Translations under genes and position numbers: made by a program
Source: Eudorina sp. 2006-703-Eu-15
Lineage: Eukaryota > Chlorophyta > Chlorophyceae > Chlamydomonadales > Volvocaceae
Assembly (NCBI GenBank): GCA_003117195.1
Contig: BDSI01000060.1
Span: 111,001 to 175,000, forward strand
Direction of reading: 5' to 3'
Length of the DNA stretch: 64,000 nt
Shown: positions 22,008 through 33,269 of the stretch, in pieces
Position numbering within the stretch: the first letter of the stretch is position 1
Layout of the letters: every line of letters begins with the position of its first letter
The notes under the pieces: generated by a model
What the model saw: the letters and a program-made list of their open reading frames with translations, nothing else
Told to the model about the DNA's origin: nothing
Database searches by the model: none

Positions 22008-24050
22008 GGGTGCCCGATAGCCGAGGTGCCGCTCTGAACCACCTCTCTGAACCACCTCTCTGAACCACCTCTCTGAACCCTCGGCGCTGTCCCTCTCACT
22101 CCCGCCCCCACCCTTGCCCTCCACTCCGCACCGCGCCACACCACGCAACGGGCCGCACCGCACGCAGCCAACTGCAGCCGCTCGCCAGCAGCCCCGCGGC
22201 TCGGCGCTGGCGGTCCACCCACTCCAGCGCCTCGGCGTCCTTGCGCCAGGGCCGCCGCGCCTCCCTCCATCCTGCCGTTCATCTGATGGGGCAGCCCTCC
22301 ACGATCAGCGCTGCCGCATCCAGAGGCCGCAGCCCAGGGCTACGGCGCGAATGAAGGTGGCGCCCGAGGGGTCCTGGGGGCAGCCCAGGCGGTGCAGGCA
22401 GCACAGCATGGCTTGGTCAGCCAGCGCAGACGTGGGGCTCGCCCGCATCCTTCTCTGGGGGTTGGGTTGGCGAGGGTTGGGTGCGGAGGGTTGGGCAAGC
22501 ATTCCCTGGGGGACTGCGGCCAATGGCAGCGGGGATCAGCAGAAACGGGTCTGGGTTGAGCATGTCCTTGCAGACCGGAGCTGACACCGACACTGCAACC
22601 AACAGCAACGTACACGACAAGCAGGTGAGGGTACCTTACACCTTTGGGCAGCAAAATGGAGGGGATCCCTCTGGCATCCCCCGTGAACCCTTGCCAGAGA
22701 GCACTGAGCAAAGAGCTGCCCCACACCCAAGCCACCCGACGTGCGCCCCCCGTCATACGCCAAAGTACCTTGCTCACGACGACGGCGGCGCTTCGCCCTG
22801 CGGGCGTTCAATGCAGTAGCGGCTTCAATTGACTCAATCGGGCCCACTTGGGCATCCTCAAGCAGCTTCCACAGTGCGGCCGCAGTTGTGAAGATACCCA
22901 TGCTGTTTTTATGCTGGATGTTGAGCAGGCTGAGCTCCGCCGCCGCTGCCGTGTTCCCAGCAGTGGCAGCAATTGCATCATCATCGTCCTTGGTCGGCGT
23001 CCATAGCTTTAAGGGGTCGCGTTCAATTATCGACGGCGCCCTGCAGCTTCTGTTTCCACTGCCTCGACTGCTGCTGCTGCTGCTGCTGGGGCTGCTGCTG
23101 GGGCTGCTGCTGAGGCTGCCAGAGCTCCGAAGGCTGCTGCTCTCGAGATGCCATGCAATTCCAGTGTATATCCCAGCTAGTGTTTTGCTGTCACTGATGA
23201 TAGCCCCACCCGAGCTGTTCGGCATGCCTGCAGCGGAGGGAGCGGGTCGCGGGTGGGGGGATGGCAGACGGACAAAAGGGAACCAAGTCACAATGATACT
23301 ATCGTACAAAGATACTATCATACCCATGGATGAAATCATACCATGAACATCCAGATTTTGCAGCAAATTGCCGTGTGGGAAGCAATTCAACATAGCACCT
23401 GACCATGAGAACCTGGACGGCATTGTATGGACCCCAACAACACACACACCTGTGTTAATGGATGTCAAGGCCATCCGATAATTCGCGCTGACCCGCGAAA
23501 CCACGCCTTTGTCAAATGTTGGCTCCCTGTCTAAGGCGGGGTCCTTGGCTGCTGCCTTATTCGGCGGGCTGGCGGCTGCTGGCTCATCGGCGGCCTTCAA
23601 CTCCACATCGACCGCCTGGGAATACGACAGCATGCCCACCAGCATGCCCTGCTTCAAGGGCCCCAGCAGCAGCCGAAAGGCGGGGCCGCGCTTGCCCCGG
23701 AACAGCGCAACGTCCAGGTCGGGCGCTGCTGCCAAGAACTCCAGCTCCGAATCGAAGGCGCGGAGGTTTGGCAGGCACACGCCCCCTTCCTCGACGCAAT
23801 GTCGGCAGGTCATGGTGATCTCGCTCTCCTCCGCCTCTGTTAATGAGACGCGAACAGCCGTTCCTATGCACTCTCCCTCGTGCTCCAAGCGGCTAACACA
23901 CTCCTTTGACGCTTCAGTGAACAGCGATGCTGCACCGCCTGCACGCCGGCGAGACGCAGGGGGAGGGAGCGCGGGGGTACAGGAAATTGGTAGACGGGGC
24001 CCACGGGGGGGGGGGCGGGGGGTCGGAACAATCTGGCAATTACTAGGCAA
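22008..24050 (-). repeat. Inverted duplication 2, left arm
   Basis: The reverse complement of this segment is nearly identical to 26643-28655, including introns and non-coding tail. The outer end shares CTATCGGGCACC and the inner end shares TGCCTAGTAATTGCCAG. Visible differences are one extra Ser codon in this arm, scattered substitutions, and a 13-bp TTCAGAGAGGTGG unit that is repeated several times here (near 22035-22080) but present once in the other arm. Confidence 0.88.
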
Positions 24051-24824
24051 TGCTGGCAAAAGCTAAAATAATTATGTACTAAACCGGTGCCGGACACTAG
24101 AGCTGGAGTTTTGGCTTTGGGCTTGTACAACCAACTCACCAGCTCCTGTCGAGCTCCCCACGCCTAGGCCAGCCGCTGAGGCTGCACGACATAGGAGCGG
24201 TCGGGGACAACGGTCGGAAAAGGCGAGTTGCATGTCAAAGTGTGTACATGCGACGTGCAGAAACGCGAAGCACACGTGTGTTACGCTGTCATGATGTCGG
24301 CTTGGCCCCAATATGCATTCCAGTGACGCGGGCTGCACGTCTCAGGCGCGAGCTCTCCCCAACCACCCAGCGCCGCTTCCCAAGCCTCCCGCTTCCCAAG
24401 CCGCCCGCATACCGTAGCGTGCAACAACAAGCCCAATACGGTTTTAGGACATTCGTCGTTTGTTCGGTCATTCGGACACGCTTAGTTGTGCCCACAGAGC
24501 CACAGGTAGATTTCCTCGTGTAATTGAACTGTGCTCTTCGTGGTAACCTAATCACATGCGTAATAAATCGCCGCGAGATGCTAGGTCTTGTGTTTTTGCT
24601 CAGTAAGTGGGCAGATCACTGGGGCATTCCAAAGAAAACTCACGAGCCGGCTTTTCGAGGAGCAGGATCTGTTTTTTCAGCAGCAAGTTGTCCTTCTCGC
24701 GTAGCAGCAGCAGCTCCTGATTCAGCATGCGCTGGTCCCCCTTGTCCGTCGCCGACTCCATTTGGGCCGACACCCGGCTTATTTCCGCTGCTACAGCGCT
24801 ACGTTCGTTATCTTGTTGCTCCAT
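22417..24824 (-). CDS. Trypsin-like protease with coiled-coil N-terminus, gene B
   Basis: Four exons join in phase: 24824-24644, 23938-23450, 23227-22769 and 22592-22417, giving 434 residues. Exon 1 begins MEQQDNERSAV and continues into a Leu/Lys/Glu-rich helix (LLLLREKDNLLLKKQILLLE, residues about 38-57), a probable coiled coil. Exons 2 and 3 form a trypsin-like domain. I see a His in MTCRHCVEEGG, corresponding to the AAHC block; an Asp in DLDVALFRG; and a Ser in PNSSGGAIISDSKTLAGIY, corresponding to GxSGG. A Ser/Pro linker (residues about 255-285) and the basic cluster RRAKRRRRREQ follow. No signal peptide is seen, so an intracellular, perhaps nuclear, protein is likely. The last exon and stop are tentative because the duplicated segment continues to 22008. 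The exact family is not known to me. The start lies 351 bp from the start of gene C. Confidence 0.65.
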
Positions 24825-25175
24825 TTGCCCAGGCCCGCTTGCTCGCGCCTGGGCAGAAGCGGCCAGCAGGCCCTGCTTGACTCAGATGGACTAAATGGAA
24901 AGCATCAGCAATGAAGAGGGCGACGATTTTTTCAGAAGGCTGGCACCTGGCAGGGGGTCCCCGTCGTACCGACCGCACAAAATGGCCTTGTTCTCCGTGC
25001 AGACTCAACCATTCTCAATTACATCCGATACTGAAGTTATGGCAGTTCGGAGAACAAACTTCCTTGCCCGTTGGTGTGTGCCGCAAAAAAGCCCAAAGCG
25101 CTTTGCCCGAGCCGAACCAAACCAAACCAAACCAAAAAGTGAATCCATCCGCCCCTATAGCCATTAATAATAAAA
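24825..25175. promoter_or_regulatory. Shared divergent promoter region of protease genes B and C
   Basis: The 351 bp between the two ATG codons should hold both promoters. It is not part of the inverted repeat arms. It includes an ACCAAACCAAACCAAACC run near 25118 and an AT-rich TAATAATAAAA just before the ATG of gene C. No known element was identified. Confidence 0.4.
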
Positions 25176-28100
25176 ATGGCTGTCGTGGTTTCATTCGGCG
25201 GCGATAGCGAAGAGTTCGATTTGGTAGAGGTACGCGTATTTTTACGGCGATCGGTAAATCTATTATGTTTTGACGCGCGTGGCATGTGCAGGGCAAGTTG
25301 CACGTACCGACGGTGCGAAATTGTTTCCGGCTCCCGCACGACCGGGACGGGCCCGATTACTCCCTGTACCGTGACGGAAGAGTTCTTAGTTGGAACCAAA
25401 AGGATGGTTTCACGCACAAGCAGCTGCCAGACAAGGCGTGCCTGGTTGTGAAGCTTTCACCAGGTATGCACGCGCGTCGCACTTCCGAGATCCCCGCAAT
25501 GTCGCCTTCGTGAACAGCAGCTTTGGAGGTAGAGGTGTTGAGGAAGAAAGTTTTGCAAGCTGCCTGTCGAAATCCTTCAGTGGCGTCTGCCGGCACTTAG
25601 CTCAGGGCCTAACTCTGTTGACGCAGGCGCTGCTAGTGGGAGGACTGCAGGTGAGGCCCAGCATGTGATGGGGCGTAGGCCTGTGCTTGTATGCCAGCCT
25701 TGTGCTAGTTATGCAATTGTGGTCTGGTGCATACACATGCAAGTCAGCACATCTGGTGCAGTTTGGCCCCACACTACGCATACAACGAGGAGGATCTCGA
25801 GGGATCACGAGACGGTGGAGCAGCGTTTGCATGACGTGCCCGGGGGGGTGCTTAAGGTCGCTCTTCACGCTTCCCCGTGCAACTTGCCGCATGTATATAT
25901 GGTCACTGCTGCGTCCCCCCCGGCCGTCGTTGTCGCGCCCCCCGTCTGTACCCCCCCCCCCGGTTGCACCCTTCCCTCATGCGCACCCCCGGCTGTGTCG
26001 GACCCTTCCTCCTGTTCTTCGCGCCCTCGTGCCACCTGTATCCCTGCGTAGCCCCAGACCGATGCCCCTCTTGCGTGGTGGCATCCTGTCCTCGGCCGGG
26101 TCGGTGGGGAGCCAGCTCGTCTTGGCCCGCTCCTCGGTCCGCATCCATCCCGTATCACTCGCCCACCGTACGACGCCCGCCGTACATCTGTCCTGCCCTC
26201 CTGCGCCCCAATCCGCATCAATATGCACCGTACCGCGTCCACGCCCTGTTTGCGCCGCGCCACCACCGTAGGTTTGTTTTGGCCTTTGCAGCCTGTACTC
26301 ATGTCCGCAACGATAGCTCTCTTCTCTTCGCTTCTCTTCGCTGACCATCCGCTTCCTTCTCCCATGCCCTTGTTAACCCCGTCTGGCCGCTTCGTGGTCG
26401 CCGGCGTCCACATCTTCATTTTTTGAATAGGTCGGTATCATGAAAACTAATTCGGTTCGGGTGCTGCTGGGTTGCCCATTTCCTGCCGTGTCTTGTTTTA
26501 CTTTTGTTGGTGATGGCGCGGCTGCCTTGTTGTTTTCATGTTTTCCAATGCGCAGGTTAATGTGATAAGTAGATTGGTTCTTGGTTTGGGTCGGGCGGGT
26601 CTCTTCTTTAAACATTGCTTTTGATGGCGTGCTTTTCCTTGGATGCCTAGTAATTGCCAGATGGTTCCGACCCCCCGCCCCCCCCCCCCCGTGGGCCCCG
26701 TCTACCAATTTCCTGTACCCCCGCACTCCCTCCCCCTGCGTCTCGCCGGCGTGCAGGCGGTGCAGCATCGCTGTTCACTGAAGCGTCAAAGGAGTGTGTT
26801 AGCCGCTTGGAGCACGAGGGAGAGTGCATAGGAACGGCTGTTCGCGTCTCATTAACAGAGGCGGAGGAGAGCGAGATCACCATGACCTGCCGACATTGCG
26901 TCGAGGAAGGGGGCGTGTGCCTGCCAAACCTCCGCGCGTTCGATTCGGAGCTGGAGTTCTTGGCAGCAGCGCCCGACCTGGACGTTGCGCTGTTCCGGGG
27001 CAAGCGCGGCCCCGCCTTTCGGCTGCTGCTGGGGCCCTTGAAGCAGGGCATGCTGGTGGGCATGCTGTCGTATTCCCAGGCGGTCGATGTGGAGTTGAAG
27101 GCCGCCGATGAGCCAGCAGCCGCCAGCCCGCCGAATAAGGCAGCAGCCAAGGACCCCGCCTTAGACAGGGAGCTAACATTTGACAAAGGCGTGGTTTCGC
27201 GGGTCAGCGCGAATTATCGGATGGCCTTGACATCCATTAACACAGGTGTGTGTGTTGTTGGGGTCCATACAATGCCGTCCAGGTTCTCATGGTCAGGTGC
27301 TATGTTGAATTGCTTCCCACACTGCAATTTGCTGCAAAATCTGGATGTTCATGGTATGATTTCATCCATGGGTATGATAGTATCTTTGTACGATAGTATC
27401 ATTGTGACTTGGTTCCCTTTTGTCCGTCTGCCATCCCCCCACCCGCGACCCGCTCCCTCCGCTGCAGGCATGCCGAACAGCTCGGGTGGGGCTATCATCA
27501 GTGACAGCAAAACACTAGCTGGGATATACACTGGAATTGCATGGCATCTCGAGAGCAGCAGCCTTCGGAGCTCTGGCAGCCTCAGCAGCAGCCCCAGCAG
27601 CAGCCCCAGCAGCAGCAGCAGCAGTCGAGGCAGTGGAAACAGAAGCTGCAGGGCGCCGTCGATAATTGAACGCGACCCCTTAAAGCTATGGACGCCGACC
27701 AAGGACGATGATGATGCAATTGCTGCCACTGCTGGGAACACGGCAGCGGCGGCGGAGCTCAGCCTGCTCAACATCCAGCATAAAAACAGCATGGGTATCT
27801 TCACAACTGCGGCCGCACTGTGGAAGCTGCTTGAGGATGCCCAAGTGGGCCCGATTGAGTCAATTGAAGCCGCTACTGCATTGAACGCCCGCAGGGCGAA
27901 GCGCCGCCGTCGTCGTGAGCAAGGTACTTTGGCGTATGACGGGGGGCGCATGTCGGGTGGCTTGGGTGTGGGGCAGCTCTTTGCTCAGTGCTCTCTGGCA
28001 AGGGTTCACGGGGGATGCCAGAGGGATCCCCTCCATTTTGCTGCCCAAAGGTGTAAGGTACCCTCACCTGCTTGTCGTGTACGTTGCTGTTGGTTGCAGT

Positions 28101-28275
28101 GTCGGTGTCAGCTCCGGTCTGCAAGGACATGCTCAACCCAGACCCGTTCCTGCGGATCCCCGCTGCCATTGGCCGCAGTCCCCCAGGGAATGCTTGCCCA
28201 ACCCTCCGCACCCAACCCTCGCCAACCCAACCCCCAGAGAAGGATGCGGGCGAGCCCCACGTCTGCACTGGCTGA
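25176..28275 (+). CDS. Trypsin-like protease with small N-terminal module, gene C
   Basis: Exons supported by phase are 25176-25229, 25292-25463, 25521-25579 and perhaps 25627-25650. After a gap with at least one missing exon come 26757-27245, 27468-27923 and 28100-28275. The first exons encode about 95 residues from MAVVVSFGGDSEEFDLVE through GKLHVPTVRNCFRLPH and YRDGRVLSW to LEVEVLRKKVLQAACRN. The alternating strand/helix pattern could be a ubiquitin-like fold, which is inference only. The protease part has His in CRHCV, Asp in DVALF and Ser in NSSGG, followed by the Ser/Pro linker and RRAKRRRRREQ. It differs from gene B by very few residues. The N-terminus is unrelated to that of B but related to the remains in copy A. 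The 3' end is tentative. Confidence 0.55.
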
Positions 28276-28655
28276 CCAAGCCATGCTGTGCTGCCTGCAC
28301 CGCCTGGGCTGCCCCCAGGACCCCTCGGGCGCCACCTTCATTCGCGCCGTAGCCCTGGGCTGCGGCCTCTGGATGCGGCAGCGCTGATCGTGGAGGGCTG
28401 CCCCATCAGATGAACGGCAGGATGGAGGGAGGCGCGGCGGCCCTGGCGCAAGGACGCCGAGGCGCTGGAGTGGGTGGACCGCCAGCGCCGAGCCGCGGGG
28501 CTGCTGGTGAGCGGCTGCAGTTGGCTGCTTGCGGTGCGGCCCGTTGCGTGGTGTGGCGCGGTGCGGAGTGGAGGGCAAGGGTGGGGGCGGGAGTAAGAGG
28601 GACAGCGCCGAGGGTTCAGAGAGGTGGAGCGGCACCGCGGCTATCGGGCACCGCG
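26643..28655 (+). repeat. Inverted duplication 2, right arm
   Basis: Mirror copy of 22008-24050. The shared segment begins 100 bp before the protease exon and runs past the putative stop codon into a tail that also contains frames such as ALEWVDRQRRAAGLLVSG. The arms are about 2.0 kb each with a 2.6-kb loop holding the 5' exons of both genes. Confidence 0.88.
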
Positions 28656-28729
28656 ATCCAGGTGCGATGCTGCTTCTGGCCAGTAGACAGTGGATGGCAC
28701 TGCGTGCCGTACAATGCCGAGTTGGCTGA

Positions 28730-28803
28730 TTCCCCCTTACACCATCCATGGGCCGCCCGCTTTTTATTACGGACCGGGCCGCCCATGGATGGTGTAAGGG
28801 GAC
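28730..28803. repeat. Perfect short inverted repeat (hairpin)
   Basis: CCCCTTACACCATCCATGGG and its complement flank a short loop that includes CTTTTTATTACGGA. The outer 20 or more bases are perfectly complementary, so the strand can fold into a strong stem. It may be a miniature transposable element remnant or a recombination scar just outside the second inverted duplication. It encodes nothing. Confidence 0.75.
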
Positions 28804-30331
28804 TTGATTAACGCGGCATCATACGGAGAAAGAGCAATGAGACGTCTGTGCATTACTGCAGACTTCACTGGATGGCCACGCATGGATATCATGCATACCG
28901 TGCGTAGCATGCAATGCTGTACCGTCCGCCGTCCGTAAGCGGTGGTGGGCGAGCAGCAACGCGTTGCTCCCGCCTCGACCGCGAGCTGGTCCCGGCTTCG
29001 TTCGTCAGGCAGACGTATGTGTGGGTGGACCCTGCCCGGATCTGAGTGCAAGTCCAGGCATGCATGCCGCTGAGCAGAAGTTGCGGCGCGCCGAATGAAA
29101 GGCGGGGTTGCTACATCCAGGCCTGTGATGATGACGCGTGCTTGTTTGGGTCACAGTGCATCAACGATTGGAGTGCGTGGGACGGAGGCGCCGTTTTGGA
29201 GACCGGGACCCTCGGGGACCTTTGGGGACCCTCGGAGGCTGTTACACAGGCTGTGTGCACAAGCCGCGCGGGCTTGAACATGGTGAGACTGCCGATGACG
29301 AGATAAAAAAATTGAAAGCCTGCGGGGCCTGCCCGACATGACTTGAGGTTCTGAAGGACGGGACCTTGATATGACGCATACCCGTGCAACGTTCGTGGAT
29401 CCTTGTGCCTCAAGAGGCCACGTACACGTGCGGCGCAATAACTCCAGTCTGCCAGCTACCTACCAGCCCACCTACCCACCACACCACACTCACACCCCAG
29501 ACCCTGCACAACAAACTGTTTTCAGTGGGGCATGTACTGCACCTGTAAATGAACCCCTGAACTTTAACTATTAGATCACGAACTGCAGGGCGCCTCTTTA
29601 GATACTTGGCTGCCTGTCCCTATACTTGGCTGCCTGTCCCTGCCGGCGAGCGGCGTTCCCCTGGCCCAGTAATACGCGCGCGTGTTGCCCTTTTGAGGCC
29701 CTCTACCAAACTTCGCGATGTCATCTGTCCATCCATAGACACTTCATCATCATGGTTGTCGAATCCAAGCAACCCCGGGGTAGCAGCTCCCGTTGTCCAT
29801 ATAGGTCTGATCACATAAGTCATAGTGTACGAGATAGCCGTACATAACTTCGTACAATGGTCTAGCTACAAGCACCTGCTCAGATGCGTCGTGCTTCATG
29901 CATGTACGGCCCGCTCCAGGGATCGACCTTCGACCAGCAGCAACATGTACGGCAGCTTCGAGCATGTACGGCACCTCGTTCCCCCCGATTAATCATGCGG
30001 CATTCGGCGCTGTCACGGCAGCCGCCGCCTTGCCACTTGTGTGCGACTCAACGACGCAATGGAGGTGATGCGGTGGATGCGCCCCGCCAGCTGCCCAACG
30101 CCCTCCAGCGCGCAGTACCGCGGGGTGACCCGGCTCGGTGGCCCTTCTGCGCTGTTGGCGCAGTGGGCTGCCTGTCGGCGTCGTGTGGCTGATCCGAATG
30201 CAAGGTGTTAGGACGGACACAGCACCAGGGTCTCTTACCTAAAAACAGCACCAGGGCCGCAGACCCCATTCGCGCGAAGCGGCGCTGGTTGTTTCCCTGG
30301 CGGCGCGGCCGGGCCGGCCGGCCGGCCGGGC
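28804..30331. other. Intergenic region left of HACD
   Basis: There is no convincing gene. A 20-bp direct repeat (ATACTTGGCTGCCTGTCCCT twice) lies near 29599-29640. TGTAA at about 29544 could serve a plus-strand transcript. The HACD 3' UTR enters from the right on the minus strand. Confidence 0.4.
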
Positions 30332-32948
30332 TCACTGGGACTTGACCTCGGAGGACTTTTGCGTCTGCGGGGTTCACAGGCGGGTGGGCGGGTCCCCGGA
30401 GTGCACCGGACCCCACCGCGCCGGAAGGGGGAGCGGGAGCGGGGGGAAGCGGTGGGAAGCAGCGATGGACGCGGTGAGGAATGAGGAGCATGTAGTTGCA
30501 CGGGAATCAGCAGGTGCTGCAGTCGCGAATTCGGGGTTGGTGATAACGGTGGGGGAACGCTCGACCGACCCTGGAGGAGGGAAGCCCTCGGCCAACCAGC
30601 TGACCACCGGATCGACCGGATCGCATCGGTGCCTCTGCGGACTGGGACGTAACGAAGTCCCCCTCTACATACACATTCCCCCTCCGCTGTAACGTTCATT
30701 CATTCATACACATCCATGCATACCGACAGGGTGGGGTGGGGTTCGGGCGGGTTTCTTTGCTAAACACACTGGCAGGGCACCCTCCTTCCCTTACTCCCTC
30801 CCTCTCTCAACTACGTGTTCCATCCACATGCTAACGGCCAACAGCCAACGGTCACCTACCGCCAGCTTCTTGGACCTGGACCGCAGCAGCGCCGAGTAGA
30901 GCTGCCACCACAGGAAGGGGTACGACACGAGAACGATCTGCGGCCCGAAGGGAGACGAACAGCGGAGGGTAGCGGGCAGCCGTAGAGAGGGACAGGGAGC
31001 ATGGCGCAGGGCGATTCGGTTAGTTGTGACATGCGTGGGGGTTGCGGAATGCTCGCGGATGTATGGTGGAATGCCGCAGGTTGTGCGGGTGGTGGAATGC
31101 CGGGGGGTTTGTGCAGATGTGTCATGGGAGGGGCGCGAGACGGACCCTACAGCTCACGTAGAGGTTGGGGGAAGTGCGGCGGGGAGCCGCATGGGGTTCG
31201 CACAAACACATCGTGGCTCCCATCTGCCGCATTGTCGTACTACCGCTCATCACCTGGATGAAGCGATGGTAGCTGAAGGCCCAGTTGTACACGTTTGGCA
31301 GCTCCAGAGAGTACGGCTTATGTACGGCGAGGTCCGGCAGCGCCGCCACCATAAGCGCCATCTCCGCCACCACTCCCACCGGGTAGAGTGGTATGAACAT
31401 TGTGTACCTTGAAGGGGGTTAGGGTAGTTGATTGGCGCTTAGCTTGGTTGACGTTTAGGTAGGTGGGTTAGGTAAATGGTTGGTTGACGGTGAGATAGGT
31501 GGTTGGACTCTCACCCACCCCGCCTCAACCCACCCACCCGCCCCGCACCTGAGCCACGTCAGCCAGTACGGGCAGGACCCCAGAGTGGTCAGTGCGTACT
31601 GCGGGTAGCGGATCACCTCCGCGGCCGCCCATGTGGCCAACATGAGGGCGCTCCAGGGGGAGGCGTGCAGCTGGAGGCGGCGGCGGACGGCCGGGGGGGA
31701 GGCCAGGGAGGGACCAGGGGGGAGGAGGGGAGGACGCGGGTGGCGGCGGGGAAGGGGGGGGCGGTCAGGCTGGCGGTGACCGGTCAGGAGGAGGGCGGGG
31801 ACCCACAGCATTTCGGGTGAGAGGGTTGGGTGGGGGCCAGGGAGGCAGACATCGCAGGCGCGCGGCGTGCGGCGGGCTGGGGAGGGGAGGAGTACCGGAC
31901 TGGGAGGGGTTCGGGCGATGGACGGCCCTCCGCGCGGCGGCCGCCGGCCTCACCCCCCACCCTTGGTTGCTCGCACCCCAGTTCCTCTCCCCAGCGTGAA
32001 AGTTCAAGTGCTCCGCTGCGCCCGGCCGAACCGCGGTTCGGTACCCGTTGAGGCCCTTGATGCCCCCAGCCCACCCTTGACGACCGCGAGCCGCAAGTCA
32101 ACACGAAGTCCGCACACCGCACACTCACGCGCCTCGATGGCCATCATCTGGGAGGCCACTACTACTGCTCACTGGTGTTGTTCCCCTCTGGTTCCCCTCG
32201 CCATGATGGTAAGGAAGGTCACCGGCCGTCCCCTCTACGGTATCTCAACGGCTCAGTCGGGCCCATGCGCACGGTCCCCCTGTGGAACGCACGGTCACCC
32301 TCTGGAACCATCCCTGTGCAGCCCGGCTCCCCCCACGCACCCCCACGCACCCCCATGCCCCCCCGCCCCCGCCCTACCCACTTGCCTTGGGGTTAGGGTC
32401 TGCCCCATGCCCTCATACCCTCATGCCCCCGCCCTACCCACTTGCCTTGGGGTTGGGGTCCAGCACCAGGAACAGCACGTTGCTGCGGCCCGCCCACTGC
32501 ATGAGCGCCATGAGGGGGCTGGAGGGCACCAGACCCGCCGCCGCGTGGAGCACCTCCAGCAGCGAGGCGAACTGGACAAACCCTGGAGCCGGGGGCGGGG
32601 TTTCATGACGATGGGGTTTCGGATGATGATGGGGTTTCGGAGCGGGAGGCGGGGAGAGAGGAGGCGGGGTGAGGGGCCATGGAGACTAGCGCACGGAGCT
32701 ACTGCGGTCCCTGCCCCTGCCCGCAGACGTCCCCGCTCGACGCGCAGTTCACAGAAGAACACAGGTTGGGAAGACGGCTTCAAGCGCGCATGTGAAGTCT
32801 CTCAACTGGTTAGTTCGCCAGCTGTGTCATATAGCCTTTCCGGAGGGTCTTTCTCAACGATGCCGTACAGCAGGGCGCCAAGAACAGCAGCCCAGCCAAA
32901 GGCCTGGAGCGCATTATAGAGCGCCAGATAGATCTGAGAGATACGCAT
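30332..32948 (-). CDS. PAS2: Very-long-chain 3-hydroxyacyl-CoA dehydratase (PAS2/HACD/PTPLA family)
   Basis: This enzyme carries out the dehydration step of very-long-chain fatty acid elongation in the ER membrane. Six exons join in phase: 32948-32807, 32582-32446, 31670-31549, 31407-31254, 30937-30860 and 30364-30332. They give 221 residues, the same length as I recall for Arabidopsis PAS2. Landmarks are LALYNALQAFGWA, LLEVLHAAAGLV, AAEVIRYPQYAL, the catalytic block PLYPVGVVAEM and LPNVYNWAFSYH. The conserved Tyr and Glu fall at about residues 142 and 149 and are intact. The second intron uses a GC donor (AAG|GCAAGT), and a copy of that exon/intron junction lies 60 nt downstream in the intron. 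The first intron donor is GTTGAG. The start codon is 321 bp from the divergent LYR-family gene. Confidence 0.93.
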
Positions 32949-33269
32949 TGGAAGATTGGCTTGTTGGATCAGGCGTGTTGGCGGGCGGCTGAAAGCGTTA
33001 AATTTCCAGAAGGGTCGCTGGTTTTTTCCGGATCGTTGCGCAAGCAAAGTACAGTACTATATGTAGAAATGATCAAACACTTCGTAACTCCCTCCAGCTT
33101 GCATTGTCGATTTACAGCTTTGAACGTGGCCTGGCCGCGCATCGTACTACACCGCACGTCACATTTTCTGAGGAGGTCCTACAGGACGGCGTGCATTCGG
33201 TCAGCTGTTATCGAACTCAGCTATATGAAGAGATACTGAGCAGGACCTTCAAAACATCGACAGCGCCCT
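32949..33269. promoter_or_regulatory. Short divergent promoter between HACD and LYRM genes
   Basis: Only 321 bp separate the two start codons, so the promoters must overlap or be shared. The segment is markedly more AT-rich than the flanking exons (for example AGTACAGTACTATATGTAGAA at 33047-33067). No specific element is identified. Confidence 0.45.

Noticed and set aside
22536..28387. The inverted arms as a transposable element with its own transposase or reverse transcriptase
   Set aside because: No transposase, integrase or reverse transcriptase motif, no target-site duplication and no terminal inverted repeats at the arm ends were seen; the content is a protease gene.
29046..29306. Short plus-strand frame of 86 codons with several Cys residues
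   Set aside because: No splice partner, no motif, and composition like the surrounding spacer.
31867..32919. 350-codon plus-strand open frame across the HACD gene
   Set aside because: Antisense to HACD exons and introns, Pro/His/Arg-rich, without recognisable domains.
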